Assembly: GCA_965204215.1 (NCBI GenBank)
Contig: CBDBDZ010000013.1
Span: 496,001-560,000, forward strand
Direction: 5' to 3'
DNA length: 64,000 nt
From: CBDBDZ01 sp965204215
Lineage (GTDB): Bacteria > Pseudomonadota > Gammaproteobacteria > Pseudomonadales > GM7GCV1
Part shown: piece by piece, positions 45,869 through 53,183 of the stretch
Numbering within the stretch: position 1 is the stretch's first letter
Layout of the letters: each line of letters starts with the position of its first letter
Translations under genes and position numbers: made by a program
The notes under the pieces: generated by a model
What the model saw: the letters and a program-made list of their open reading frames with translations, nothing else
Told to the model about the DNA's origin: nothing
The model's database searches: none

Positions 45869-46702
45869 TTATGCTGCTTTAGGCAGCGTTAAATTGGCAT
45901 AATAAATCTGATCGGGAGTTTGTCTCCCCTTCAAATTTTGATGCCGTCTGTCTTCGTTAAAGAAACGAAAATACTCATCAATACCAGCTCGTACTTCAGG
46001 GACTGTGTCGTAGGCTTTTAAATAGATATTTTCATATTTAAGGCTACGCCACAATCGCTCAATAAATACATTATCAAGCCAACGACCTCGACCATCCATA
46101 CTAATTTCAATGTTATTATCAATGAGTACAGAAGTAAAGGCGTCACTGGTAAATTGCGAACCTTGGTCAGTATTGAATATATCAGGTTTACCATAGCGTT
46201 GTATAGCCTCTTCAAGAGCTTCAATACAAAAAGCAGTATCCATTGTGTTAGATAATCGCCATGACAGTACCTTACGACTGAACCAGTCAATAACAGCCAC
46301 TAAATACACAAAACCTTTAGCCATTGGAATATAGGTTATATCGGTTGCCCATACTTGATTAGAACGGTTGATATTCAACCCTCTCAAACGATAAGGATAG
46401 ATGCGATGAGCCTTATTGGATATCGTGGTTTTCTTCTTAGGAAAGATGGCTATAATGCCCATGGCAAGCATCAATCGCTGTACTTTCTTTCGATTGATGA
46501 AGATATCTTCGGTCTCTAATTGGTCACGAATACGGCGGCTGCCATAGAAAGGAAGCTTCATATGGATAGCATCAATACGCCTCATCAAATCGACATCACT
46601 ATCACTGAGAGGTTTAGGCTGATAATAAAAGGTAGAGCGGTTGACTGATAGTAACTCGCATTGTTTTGACACCGCTAATGTGGGATGATTCATATCAATC
46701 AT
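45869..46702 (-). CDS. IS3-family transposase OrfB (DDE integrase)
   Basis: This 277-residue catalytic subunit has an N-terminal HTH_21 region (SRRIRDQLETEDIFINRKKVQRLMLAMGI) and a retroviral-integrase-type core: Asp in VWATDITYIPM, Asp in FNTDQGSQFTS and Glu in NVFIERLWRSLKYE. The frame is intact. AAGGAG abuts the first ATG, so the ATG three codons later (MNHPTLAVSKQ) is a better-spaced start. OrfA and OrfB together move the element. Confidence 0.95.
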   Translation of the reverse strand: MIDMNHPTLAVSKQCELLSVNRSTFYYQPKPLSDSDVDLMRRIDAIHMKLPFYGSRRIRDQLETEDIFINRKKVQRLMLAMGIIAIFPKKKTTISNKAHRIYPYRLRGLNINRSNQVWATDITYIPMAKGFVYLVAVIDWFSRKVLSWRLSNTMDTAFCIEALEEAIQRYGKPDIFNTDQGSQFTSDAFTSVLIDNNIEISMDGRGRWLDNVFIERLWRSLKYENIYLKAYDTVPEVRAGIDEYFRFFNEDRRHQNLKGRQTPDQIYYANLTLPKAA

Positions 46703-47013
46703 CTCCTTGCGTAGGGGGCTTGAATCCTGTCTAGCCCGCGTTCTAAAAAATCGCGTTCCATCGTTAATTGACCAATTTTGGAATGCAATTGGTCAATCTG
46801 TTTGACATCAGATTTAGACACACTACTGCGTTCAAATAATGATGAGGCTTGTTCCATTAATTGCTGGCGCCATTGATGAATTTGGGTTTGATGTAAGTCA
46901 AATTGTTGCGACAGCTCGGCTAGGGTGTTATCACCTCTTGCCGCGGTTAAAGCAACTTTAGCTTTAAAGGATGGTGAATGGTTTCTTCGTTTTGTCATAA
47001 TAATATGCTTCAA
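46699..47013 (-). CDS. IS3-family transposase OrfA
   Basis: This 104-residue protein has the IS3 OrfA helix-turn-helix (RRNHSPSFKAKVALTAARGDNTLAELSQQFDLHQTQIHQWRQQL) and a leucine-zipper-like C-terminal helix. It binds the ends of the element and regulates OrfB. The start could be an internal ATG at 46998. Its TGA overlaps the OrfB ATG by four bases; OrfAB can be made by frameshifting in this family. Confidence 0.93.
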   Translation of the reverse strand: MKHIIMTKRRNHSPSFKAKVALTAARGDNTLAELSQQFDLHQTQIHQWRQQLMEQASSLFERSSVSKSDVKQIDQLHSKIGQLTMERDFLERGLDRIQAPYARR

Positions 47014-47144
47014 ATAATAGTAGGTTTATTGTCGCAAAATATTTCTTAAATTTCAAAAATCCTGTCTAACCGATGGGGTCCACTTCTACTAAACATATGG
47101 AGATTCTTTTCATTGTTTCTAAACCTAGGATTATTAATTGGAGC

Positions 47145-47256
47145 TAACGCCTTGCTAAGGCGTGCTAAAAGTGGAGATTGATTTTGGCATAAAATGGAGC
47201 GCAGCGACATGTCAAAAACAAGCGGAGCTTATAGGGTCTGATAGAATGCTTTGTTA
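47145..47256 (-). other. attC site 1 (VOC-protein cassette)
   Basis: The plus strand reads TAACGCCTTGC at 47145 and GCTTTGTTAC ending at 47256. It is the longest site (~112 bp), with the palindrome GACATGTC near its middle. Its R'' lies inside the last codons of the VOC gene. Internal pairing is weaker than in the other sites, so it may be degenerate. Confidence 0.7.
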
Positions 47257-47642
47257 CCTTGAATTTGCTGTAAAAAACCTTCTTCATCTCTAACACCAAC
47301 CCTATTACCGTCAGGGTCAAAGAAATTAACGGTTTTACCCCATGGATTTACTAATAGATTTGATTCAATGCCATATTTCTTTAGATTGCCTACTACCGAC
47401 TCGATATCTGAAACATTGAACCGTAATTTACTAGGGCAATTTTCGATAGATTTACCCTCTAGTGAGGCAAAACCATCTGTTTCAATCATTAAATACCCAT
47501 CGCCAAACTCTAAACATGTAAGCTTGAAATCGACGTTTTCTTCAGTAAACAAAACTTTTAAATTAAACACATTTTTGTGGAACTCTACACACTCATTAAA
47601 GTTCTCTACATTCAGAATTATGCCAAATCTTTGAATATCCAT
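47229..47642 (-). CDS. VOC (glyoxalase/bleomycin-resistance) family cassette protein
   Basis: The 137-residue protein has one VOC domain with two beta-alpha-beta-beta-beta halves: GIILNVENFNECVEFHKNVFNLKVLF, LEFGDGYLMIETDG and the typical final motif TVNFFDPDGNRVGVRDE. Such proteins bind metals and act as lyases, dioxygenases or drug-binding resistance proteins. The reaction is not inferable. It is the leftmost complete cassette, and its last ten codons overlap attC 1. Confidence 0.88.
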   Translation of the reverse strand: MDIQRFGIILNVENFNECVEFHKNVFNLKVLFTEENVDFKLTCLEFGDGYLMIETDGFASLEGKSIENCPSKLRFNVSDIESVVGNLKKYGIESNLLVNPWGKTVNFFDPDGNRVGVRDEEGFLQQIQGNKAFYQTL

Positions 47643-47664
47643 AGAAATTTAAACCTGGGTAAGG

Positions 47665-47717
47665 CTAACGACCAAACTCAGCGGCGGTTAGCCGTCCTCT
47701 GGAGTGCTTTGTTATGC
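47665..47717 (-). other. attC site 2 (methyltransferase-like cassette)
   Basis: A compact ~53-bp site: TAACGACC at 47666, CTCAGCGGC and GTCCTCTGGAG as arms, TTTGTTATG at the end. The TAA of its R'' (TTA at 47712-47714 on plus) is the stop codon of the cassette gene. Confidence 0.9.
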
Positions 47718-48278
47718 ATTGCCTTGCCACCCGAAATACCGTGGAACCTGACGTTTATACTTTAAGTATTTTTCACCATACTGCTTTTCCAGCCACTTTT
47801 CTTCTGGAAACGGTGCCCGCAAATACCAGAAAGCCAACAGTAACAATAACACTGATGCTTTTGGTGAAGCTGCCCATAGCCCCAGCAGCAAAAAACTGAT
47901 GGAATAAAAAATGTACTGGGGATTTCTACTGTATTGATAGAAGCCATCAGTCACAAAGCCGTCTGTAGTGCCGTGAGTGTTTGACCAGCCAAGCTGAAAA
48001 GCAGCAACAGAACCTAAAAAAAAAGTCACGCCAAACCCAGGCATACCAATGTAAAATCTAAGCCAGTCAGGAATGTTTACGGTGGAATGTTCAAGATAGA
48101 TTAGAACACCAATACAGACTACCAATAACCTGAAGCTCCACCACGAGAAATGATGCTGCCAGGATGTCCTGCTCGGTGGCGGCCAAAATTGAAAACGTTC
48201 ATTACCTGATGAGCCAAGCATCAACATTAGCAGGAAAGCATTTACAGACAGTCCGATTAAAAAGATTATTTCATTCAT
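47712..48278 (-). CDS. Isoprenylcysteine-carboxyl-methyltransferase-like membrane protein (cassette)
   Basis: This 188-residue protein has about five membrane helices and the ICMT/PEMT-type C-terminal motif: GFYQYSRNPQYIFYSISFLLLGLW, then APFPEEKWLEKQYGEKYLKYKRQVPRYFG. The RNPQY and E-E pair form the SAM-binding site in this family. Bacterial members methylate lipids or small molecules, or have unknown targets. The ATG sits ten bases from attC 3 and the stop is inside attC 2, so the gene fills its cassette. Confidence 0.87.
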   Translation of the reverse strand: MNEIIFLIGLSVNAFLLMLMLGSSGNERFQFWPPPSRTSWQHHFSWWSFRLLVVCIGVLIYLEHSTVNIPDWLRFYIGMPGFGVTFFLGSVAAFQLGWSNTHGTTDGFVTDGFYQYSRNPQYIFYSISFLLLGLWAASPKASVLLLLLAFWYLRAPFPEEKWLEKQYGEKYLKYKRQVPRYFGWQGNA

Positions 48279-48286
48279 ATTGATGC

Positions 48287-48340
48287 ATAACGCTAAAACT
48301 CAGCGGCGAGTTTACGAGTCCGCTGGAGTGCTTTGTTAGA
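48287..48340 (-). other. attC site 3 (GNAT cassette)
   Basis: TAACGCT at 48288, arms AACTCAGCGGC and GTCCGCTGGAGT, TTGTTAG at 48333-48339. ~54 bp, same subfamily as sites 2 and 5. Confidence 0.93.
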
Positions 48341-48347
48341 ACTGTTG

Positions 48348-48755
48348 CTACACAAACTTACAAAGAGCATGTCCAAGATTTTGTCCGTCGCGGAGAAGGT
48401 AGCCATATTTTTGATAAAATCTCTCTATACCTTTTGCTGCTAACAACCCAACCGTAGCATGCTTAGTAGTATTTTGAAGCAAATAATTTTCTATATGCTG
48501 CATTATTTGATTGCCCAATCCCTGCCCTTGATGAGTTGGTATTACGATTATGTCTTGGATGTAAAAATACATTGCGCCATCCCCGATTACACGACCAGTA
48601 GCAACCAAGTTTTCGCCTTCGTATAAAGATACCCAAAACAAGCTGTTTTCTATGCTTTTCTGAATAACTGTTTTAGAGCAATTATCCCAACCAATAGATT
48701 CTCTGAGTTGCAGAAACGAATCTTTATTTGGCGGGATGAGACTTATTTTAAACAT
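48348..48755 (-). CDS. GNAT-family N-acetyltransferase (cassette)
   Basis: The 135-residue GNAT protein has VATGRVIGDGAMYFYIQDIIVIPTHQGQGLGNQIMQHIENYL, where the QGQGLGNQI stretch is the acetyl-CoA pyrophosphate loop (R/QxxGxG/A). It then has TVGLLAAKGIERFYQKYGYLLRDG, the typical C-terminal arm. It transfers an acetyl group from acetyl-CoA to an unidentified amine. GNATs are among the most common integron cargo and include drug-modifying enzymes, but nothing here shows a drug substrate. Confidence 0.92.
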   Translation of the reverse strand: MFKISLIPPNKDSFLQLRESIGWDNCSKTVIQKSIENSLFWVSLYEGENLVATGRVIGDGAMYFYIQDIIVIPTHQGQGLGNQIMQHIENYLLQNTTKHATVGLLAAKGIERFYQKYGYLLRDGQNLGHALCKFV

Positions 48756-48773
48756 ATGAATTCAAACTGGATT

Positions 48774-48828
48774 CTAACGCTTTAAGCAGAGGCGCGCTTT
48801 GCGCGTCCTTTGCCTTAACTTGTTATGT
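48774..48828 (-). other. attC site 4 (Ig-like lipoprotein cassette)
   Basis: TAACGCTTTAAGCAG at 48775, central stem GCGCGC-TTT-GCGCG, CCTTAACTTGTTATG at the end. ~55 bp. Almost identical to site 7 (59119-59173). Confidence 0.95.
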
Positions 48829-48920
48829 GTAACTCTGACCCTTTGCAACATAATATTTAATAAAATCATTGACTTACAAGTTTAGGTGCCTGACCCCCAG
48901 GGACTTGAAAATTAACAAAA

Positions 48921-50504
48921 TTATTGACCATTAAATTGAACTGAGCCAGAAGGCAGTCCATAAAGGATCTGATTCTCCTCTACTCTAAATGGAACTGCTT
49001 CAAAAGTGCTCGCTCCTAAAGGAATAATGGCCTCAGCACTATAACTATTAGTAAACATGTTAAAAGTAAATGTATTTGAGGAGTTACTATCATCTGAAGT
49101 TTGTTGGTCAGATGAACTAAAATTTCTTAAAACATACCCTTGACCCTCTGGAAGTTCTTGCATAGAAGATGTTTGAATGGAAAGAGTTGAAGCTCCTGAT
49201 GGCACATCAAAAGGTCCTCCTAAATTACCACAAACTTCAACTCCCTGTACATTACATGCAGGATTAAAGTAACTTGCAACATTCTCAACTACCTTATCAG
49301 CATTTCCAGCTGAAGACAAAATAGCATTCAAAGAAACATTCCCATTCTTTACAGAACTAAATGGAATTGTAGCAATTCCTGAAGCGTTCACAGTGTAAGT
49401 GTCAGTTCCATCACTTAAAACAGCACTATCTACATTATTTAATCCCAAAGAGACAGTCAAACTCTCTCCAAATCGCGCAGTTGTAATATTTCCAGCTCTT
49501 GAACCAACTCTAGCCACTTCGATAAGTGCAGTTAAACTGTCAGATAAAGTCTCTGGGTTTACGTCTAACCCTGATGTACACACATAATCTACATCCGATG
49601 AAACAAAGGTTTCATCACAATTAAATACGCCACCATAACTAATCGAAAATATTGCTCCATTAGCATTAGCATCAATAGAATTTACCATAGTACTTGTGAT
49701 ACTGTCTGTACCATTAGTAGAGAACGTGATTGTTGTATTATTTCCTAGATTAGTAAATGATGTTCTGATAAGTGTTTCTAAATCATTACTTGATGATATT
49801 GTTGTGCCTGTAATGTTTAGAGTAATTACAAAACTCCCTGTATTGCCTAAAGTATCTTCAGCAAGAACAGTACATGAAAATGTTGTATCTTGTCCTATAT
49901 TAGGAATATTTATTGTTGAATTACTAAATAAACTATTGGGTGGATTATGATTCACATTTGAACCAATAATTCTGGGAACACCGCAATCCACACTAAATGT
50001 TCCAGATAATCCATCACTATCGGACACTGAAATAGAAAAATCTGCACCTGTTCCTGACATAACTGTAGCTGTAGCTGGTGTAACTGTTATATTTGGCGCT
50101 GAACTAGGTTCTGGCACATCCGTAACGGTTATACTGATTATTGCTGGTTGTGACTCACTTCCAGCATTATCAGTTACTGTAAAACTAAAAGAATCCGAAC
50201 CAAAAAAGTTAGCATTAGGCGTATAAGTTAAGTTAGGAGCAGTTCCGCTAAGCACACCGTTAGTAGGAACTGTATTACTATAGCTGGCGATAGTTCCATC
50301 AGAGTCGATTCCTGTTAGTACAATACTTATTGAGCTATCTTCGTCAACTGTGATGCTTTGTATAATTGCTGTAGGTGTAGAATTACTAGTAGGCTGGGGG
50401 GTAGGTGTCGGTGTAGGGGATTGGCTAGAATTATCGCTTCCACCCCCACAAGCTGTAATAAATAGTGTTAGTAATAAAATATAGACTAAGTTAATTATTT
50501 TCAT
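48921..50504 (-). CDS. Lipoprotein with Ig/cadherin-like domains (cassette)
   Basis: The 527-residue protein begins with a lipoprotein signal (MKIINLVYILLLTLFITACGGG, acylated Cys at 19), a Pro/Thr linker, then a cadherin-like/Big_9 domain (ITVDEDSSISIVLTGIDSDGTI ... LTYTPNANFFGSDSFSFTVTDNAGSESQPAIISITVTD). Further beta-rich modules and a C-terminal region without a recognised domain follow. It is probably anchored to the outer membrane as an adhesin or surface protein. It is large for a cassette gene. The 92 bases between its stop and attC 4 hold no gene. Confidence 0.85.
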   Translation of the reverse strand: MKIINLVYILLLTLFITACGGGSDNSSQSPTPTPTPQPTSNSTPTAIIQSITVDEDSSISIVLTGIDSDGTIASYSNTVPTNGVLSGTAPNLTYTPNANFFGSDSFSFTVTDNAGSESQPAIISITVTDVPEPSSAPNITVTPATATVMSGTGADFSISVSDSDGLSGTFSVDCGVPRIIGSNVNHNPPNSLFSNSTINIPNIGQDTTFSCTVLAEDTLGNTGSFVITLNITGTTISSSNDLETLIRTSFTNLGNNTTITFSTNGTDSITSTMVNSIDANANGAIFSISYGGVFNCDETFVSSDVDYVCTSGLDVNPETLSDSLTALIEVARVGSRAGNITTARFGESLTVSLGLNNVDSAVLSDGTDTYTVNASGIATIPFSSVKNGNVSLNAILSSAGNADKVVENVASYFNPACNVQGVEVCGNLGGPFDVPSGASTLSIQTSSMQELPEGQGYVLRNFSSSDQQTSDDSNSSNTFTFNMFTNSYSAEAIIPLGASTFEAVPFRVEENQILYGLPSGSVQFNGQ

Positions 50505-50561
50505 TTAATTTTCCAATTGTAGTTAGTTTAAGTTTTTTGAACAGTATTATCACAGTTACAC

Positions 50562-50613
50562 ATAACGCTAAAACTCAGCGGCTGGCGGTAGCCAGTCCGC
50601 TGGAGTGCCTTGT
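50562..50613 (-). other. attC site 5, left part (split by IS110-family insertion)
   Basis: TAACGCTAAAACTCAGCGG at 50563, then GTCCGCTGGAGTGCCTTGT ending at 50613, where the next bases (ATGG) replace the expected TAG. The missing R'' end (TTGTTAGAC) is found at 57570-57578, beyond the inserted elements. Joined, they make a normal ~56-bp attC of the site 2/3 type. Confidence 0.85.
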
Positions 50614-50890
50614 ATGGATAATAGCCACCCATATTTAGCCCTTTTTATTTTTTCGGGTAAAGTGAGCCCCAAGCTTTAGTCGCTCTAAAGCCCTCTTAAA
50701 CAGCAGTTCGATGAGTGCCTGGATCCTCAATTGAGAGACCGATAACAAGTGTGAACGCTGTATAAGACTCCTAAGCATAAATTTCGAATAGTCAGAAGGG
50801 GCTCGACCCCGTATTAGCAAGGTTGAAATAGTTTATTATGAATACATCTAAAATGCAAAGTGATGTCTAGGTTCAGTACATGTGAGACAA
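50614..50890. other. Left noncoding part of the IS110 element
   Basis: About 275 bases with no convincing gene. A 61-codon minus-strand frame (50635-50820) has no recognisable features and is probably chance. GGGG-CTCGA-CCCC near 50799 can form a hairpin. In IS110 elements the region upstream of the transposase gene encodes a guide (bridge) RNA, which would lie here and at 51960-52031. Confidence 0.45.
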
Positions 50891-50901
50891 AAGCATAAAC
50901 A

Positions 50902-51912
50902 TCAAGCAGCCTGTGTAATTTTCAGATAATACTCCATTGGAGTATCTAATCCAACCTTTTCGTGTGGTCTATAAGTGTTATAGTAACTTTCATAATCATC
51001 TAAGGCTTGATTCATCAATCTAACACTTAAACTCCCTTCATAAAAGGGATAAAACTCATAACGTGTTGTACCATTAGCCCGTTCAACACAGCCGTTTAAA
51101 TCAGGACGCTTAGGTGGTAATACCCAAAGTTTGATACCGAGTTCACGACAGTATTCTTCAAATTCAGCCATAAATTCGCTACCACCATCCACTTGTATGG
51201 ACTCAATAGTGAATGGGGCTTGTTGTTTTAAATACATGAGAAAGCGCTTAGCATTATGACTGGTTGCGGTACTGTAACAACGTAAGAATGTCATACCTGT
51301 TATCGGGCAGGTAGCTTTGAATTCTTTGACATTAAAGCCTTCGGTAAAACTAATACTCATATGGTCAATTTGAATCATCTGACCTACCTTCTTGGCTTTC
51401 ATACCATATTGCCAACGTCTAGCGTGATAACTAAATTGTCGTTTCTTTTTAGGCTTCATACGCCCGCCATAATAAAACGATACAGGCAATATCTTACCGT
51501 TTTTAATAAGTTTACTGATAATCCTACCGACGCTACTTTCACTAATCGTTTGCTGATGGTCACGAACCATTATTTTCCATATTTTACGCTTACCCCAACA
51601 ACGGTAACGCTGCCTAATATGCAAAACTATTTGCTCTTGCTGTTTTGTCCATTGTGATTGACGGCGATTATAAGGGCGACGGCTTTGTTCCACTAATCCT
51701 TCCCAACCTAGCTGATTATAACGTGCGCTCCAGCGATAATAAGTGGCTCGTGACCAGCCTATTGACTTCAAACGAAGTGCTTCGCTACAACCTTCTTGTT
51801 TCAATTGGTCATAGAGTTCTAGTCTATGGATTCTGTCAATTGCTTCAGTTGGCGCTCTATCATTAATGCGCCAACTGCGATATGATTTGATTCGTAGGCT
51901 TAAGGTCTGCAT
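50902..51912 (-). CDS. IS481-like DDE transposase
   Basis: This 336-residue protein has an N-terminal helix-turn-helix pair (ALRLKSIGWSRATYYRWSARY, GWEGLVEQSRRPYNRR) and an integrase core with Asp in IQIDHMSISF, Asp in SIQVDGGSEFMAEF and Glu in NGCVERANGTTRYEFYP, ending YNTYRPHEKVGLDTPMEYYL. This is the layout of single-gene IS481-type elements. The frame is intact. I could not find matching terminal repeats or a target duplication, so element limits (roughly 50.86-51.96 kb) are open. Confidence 0.85.
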   Translation of the reverse strand: MQTLSLRIKSYRSWRINDRAPTEAIDRIHRLELYDQLKQEGCSEALRLKSIGWSRATYYRWSARYNQLGWEGLVEQSRRPYNRRQSQWTKQQEQIVLHIRQRYRCWGKRKIWKIMVRDHQQTISESSVGRIISKLIKNGKILPVSFYYGGRMKPKKKRQFSYHARRWQYGMKAKKVGQMIQIDHMSISFTEGFNVKEFKATCPITGMTFLRCYSTATSHNAKRFLMYLKQQAPFTIESIQVDGGSEFMAEFEEYCRELGIKLWVLPPKRPDLNGCVERANGTTRYEFYPFYEGSLSVRLMNQALDDYESYYNTYRPHEKVGLDTPMEYYLKITQAA

Positions 51913-51959
51913 GGGTAGTCTCTCTGTAAGTTAATTTAGTCAAATTACAGAGGCTACCC
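51913..51959. repeat. Long imperfect hairpin upstream of the IS481-like transposase
   Basis: GGGTAGTCTCTCTGTAA (51913-51929) pairs with TTACAGAGGCTACCC (51945-51959) with a two-base bulge/mismatch and a 15-base loop. It starts right at the transposase ATG, so it can mask the start in read-in transcripts. Confidence 0.7.
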
Positions 51960-52462
51960 GACTTTAAACCAGCTTTCAAATGACCTATTAATTTGATGGA
52001 AAAGTCTTACGACTTTACCACAAATTAACAGGTGAAAAATTTAAAAAATAAGTCTCATATCTATCTGAACCTATACAGTGAAGTCAATGTTGGTGTCGAT
52101 ACTGGCAAACAATATCTTGATATTTACATTCGCCCTCTCGATATTTACTTCTCTGTGAATAACGATAAAGACGGTATTAAAGAGGCCATTAAAACTCTCA
52201 AAAAATACCACCCTAATCGTATCATCATTGAAGCAACAGGTCGGCTTGAACACGAGTTTATTTTTGCCTGTGCAAAAGCCAATTTACCTTTCGTTGTGTC
52301 GAACCCAGTTCATATTAAAAAGTTTGCAGGAGCTATCGGTCAATTAGCTAAAACCGATAAGCTTGATGCTAAATTAATGTAAGCGCTCAATTAAGCACAC
52401 TCTTTAAATTTAATGCTATTTGTTAGAGACTGCATCTCCGTTTAATTATTTGGAGATTACTT

Positions 52463-52789
52463 ATGAAGCGCAGCCCAGAAGACTGGTTTGCTCTTTTTGA
52501 AGCCCAAGCCTTGAGTGGACAAAGTATAAAGTCCTGGTGTGGGTCTCGAAGTATTTGTAGCAAGCACTTTAGCCGTCGTCGTAAACAGTTGGGCTGGGAG
52601 GTAGAAGAAACAGTCACCCGAAGGGGTTCAGGTATTGGTTGCGAGCGTTTTGTTCCTGTTGAGATACAGCCTAAGTTAGAAGTCCCTGAATCAGAAAAAG
52701 TAGTTGTGTACTATTCAGAGCTACGGCTTGAGTTTCCAGTTGGAGTGTCATCGAGTTGGCTGGTTGAGGTATTGACAGGTTTGTCATGA
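52463..52789 (+). CDS. tnpA: IS66-family accessory protein TnpA
   Basis: This 108-residue protein has the IS66 TnpA pattern: MKRSPEDWFALFEAQALSGQSIKSWCGSRSICSKHFSRRRKQLGW (a helix-turn-helix) and a C-terminal VYYSELRLEFPVGVSSSWLVEVL. It is needed for transposition together with TnpB. GGAGATTACTT lies just upstream of the ATG. Its TGA overlaps the tnpB ATG by four bases. Confidence 0.92.
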   Translation: MKRSPEDWFALFEAQALSGQSIKSWCGSRSICSKHFSRRRKQLGWEVEETVTRRGSGIGCERFVPVEIQPKLEVPESEKVVVYYSELRLEFPVGVSSSWLVEVLTGLS

Positions 52790-53142
52790 AGTGGGATTGG
52801 GTGCCCCAGGTGTATTTACATCGTGACTATGTTGACTTTCGCAAGTCGATTAATGGACTGGTTTTGATTATTGAACAAGAGCTATCGCTGTTGCCGATGA
52901 GTGGTGCAGTATTTGTATTTTGTAATCGCAAACGCGACAAAGTGAAAATCGTGTACTGGGACAAGACGGGATTTTGTTTATGGTATAAACGTCTTGAACG
53001 GCATCGTTTCAAGTGGCCCAAGCGCCTGGAATCGGAAGTATTGGAGTGGTCTGTTGAACAATTGGAGTGGTTATTGCGCGGTTTGGATGTGACCAGGATG
53101 CAAGGTCATAAAGCCTTAAATTATTTATCGGTTGGGGGTTGA
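52786..53142 (+). CDS. tnpB: IS66-family accessory protein TnpB (Orf2)
   Basis: The 118-residue product is the highly conserved IS66 Orf2: VYLHRDYVDFRKSINGLVLIIEQEL, GAVFVFCNRKRDKVKIVYWDKTGFCLWYKRLERHRFKWPK and LLRGLDVTRMQGHKALNY. It is an accessory factor for the transposase; its biochemical role is not settled. Translation is coupled to tnpA by an ATGA overlap. Confidence 0.96.
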   Translation: MKWDWVPQVYLHRDYVDFRKSINGLVLIIEQELSLLPMSGAVFVFCNRKRDKVKIVYWDKTGFCLWYKRLERHRFKWPKRLESEVLEWSVEQLEWLLRGLDVTRMQGHKALNYLSVGG

Positions 53143-53183
53143 TTTAGAGGGATTTCTGGTGTTGTTTTTGCTATAATTGCGTG

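Larger units (their letters stand above)
45822..47082 (-). mobile_element. IS3-family insertion sequence
   Basis: The 1261-bp element has terminal repeats TGGACCCCAT (45822-45831) and ATGGGGTCCA (47073-47082); inside them CAGACAG and CTGTCT also pair. It encodes orfA and orfB on the minus strand. The flanks (GAGAAA and CTTCTA) show no target duplication, so the two sides probably do not derive from one simple insertion. Confidence 0.93.

Noticed and set aside
50635..50820. 61-codon minus-strand frame at the left of the IS110 element
   Set aside because: No signal, domain or ribosome site. It lies in what should be IS110 noncoding DNA.
50614..50890. Group IIC intron in an attC site
   Set aside because: No reverse transcriptase and no recognisable domain V; the transposase and core repeats point to IS110 instead.
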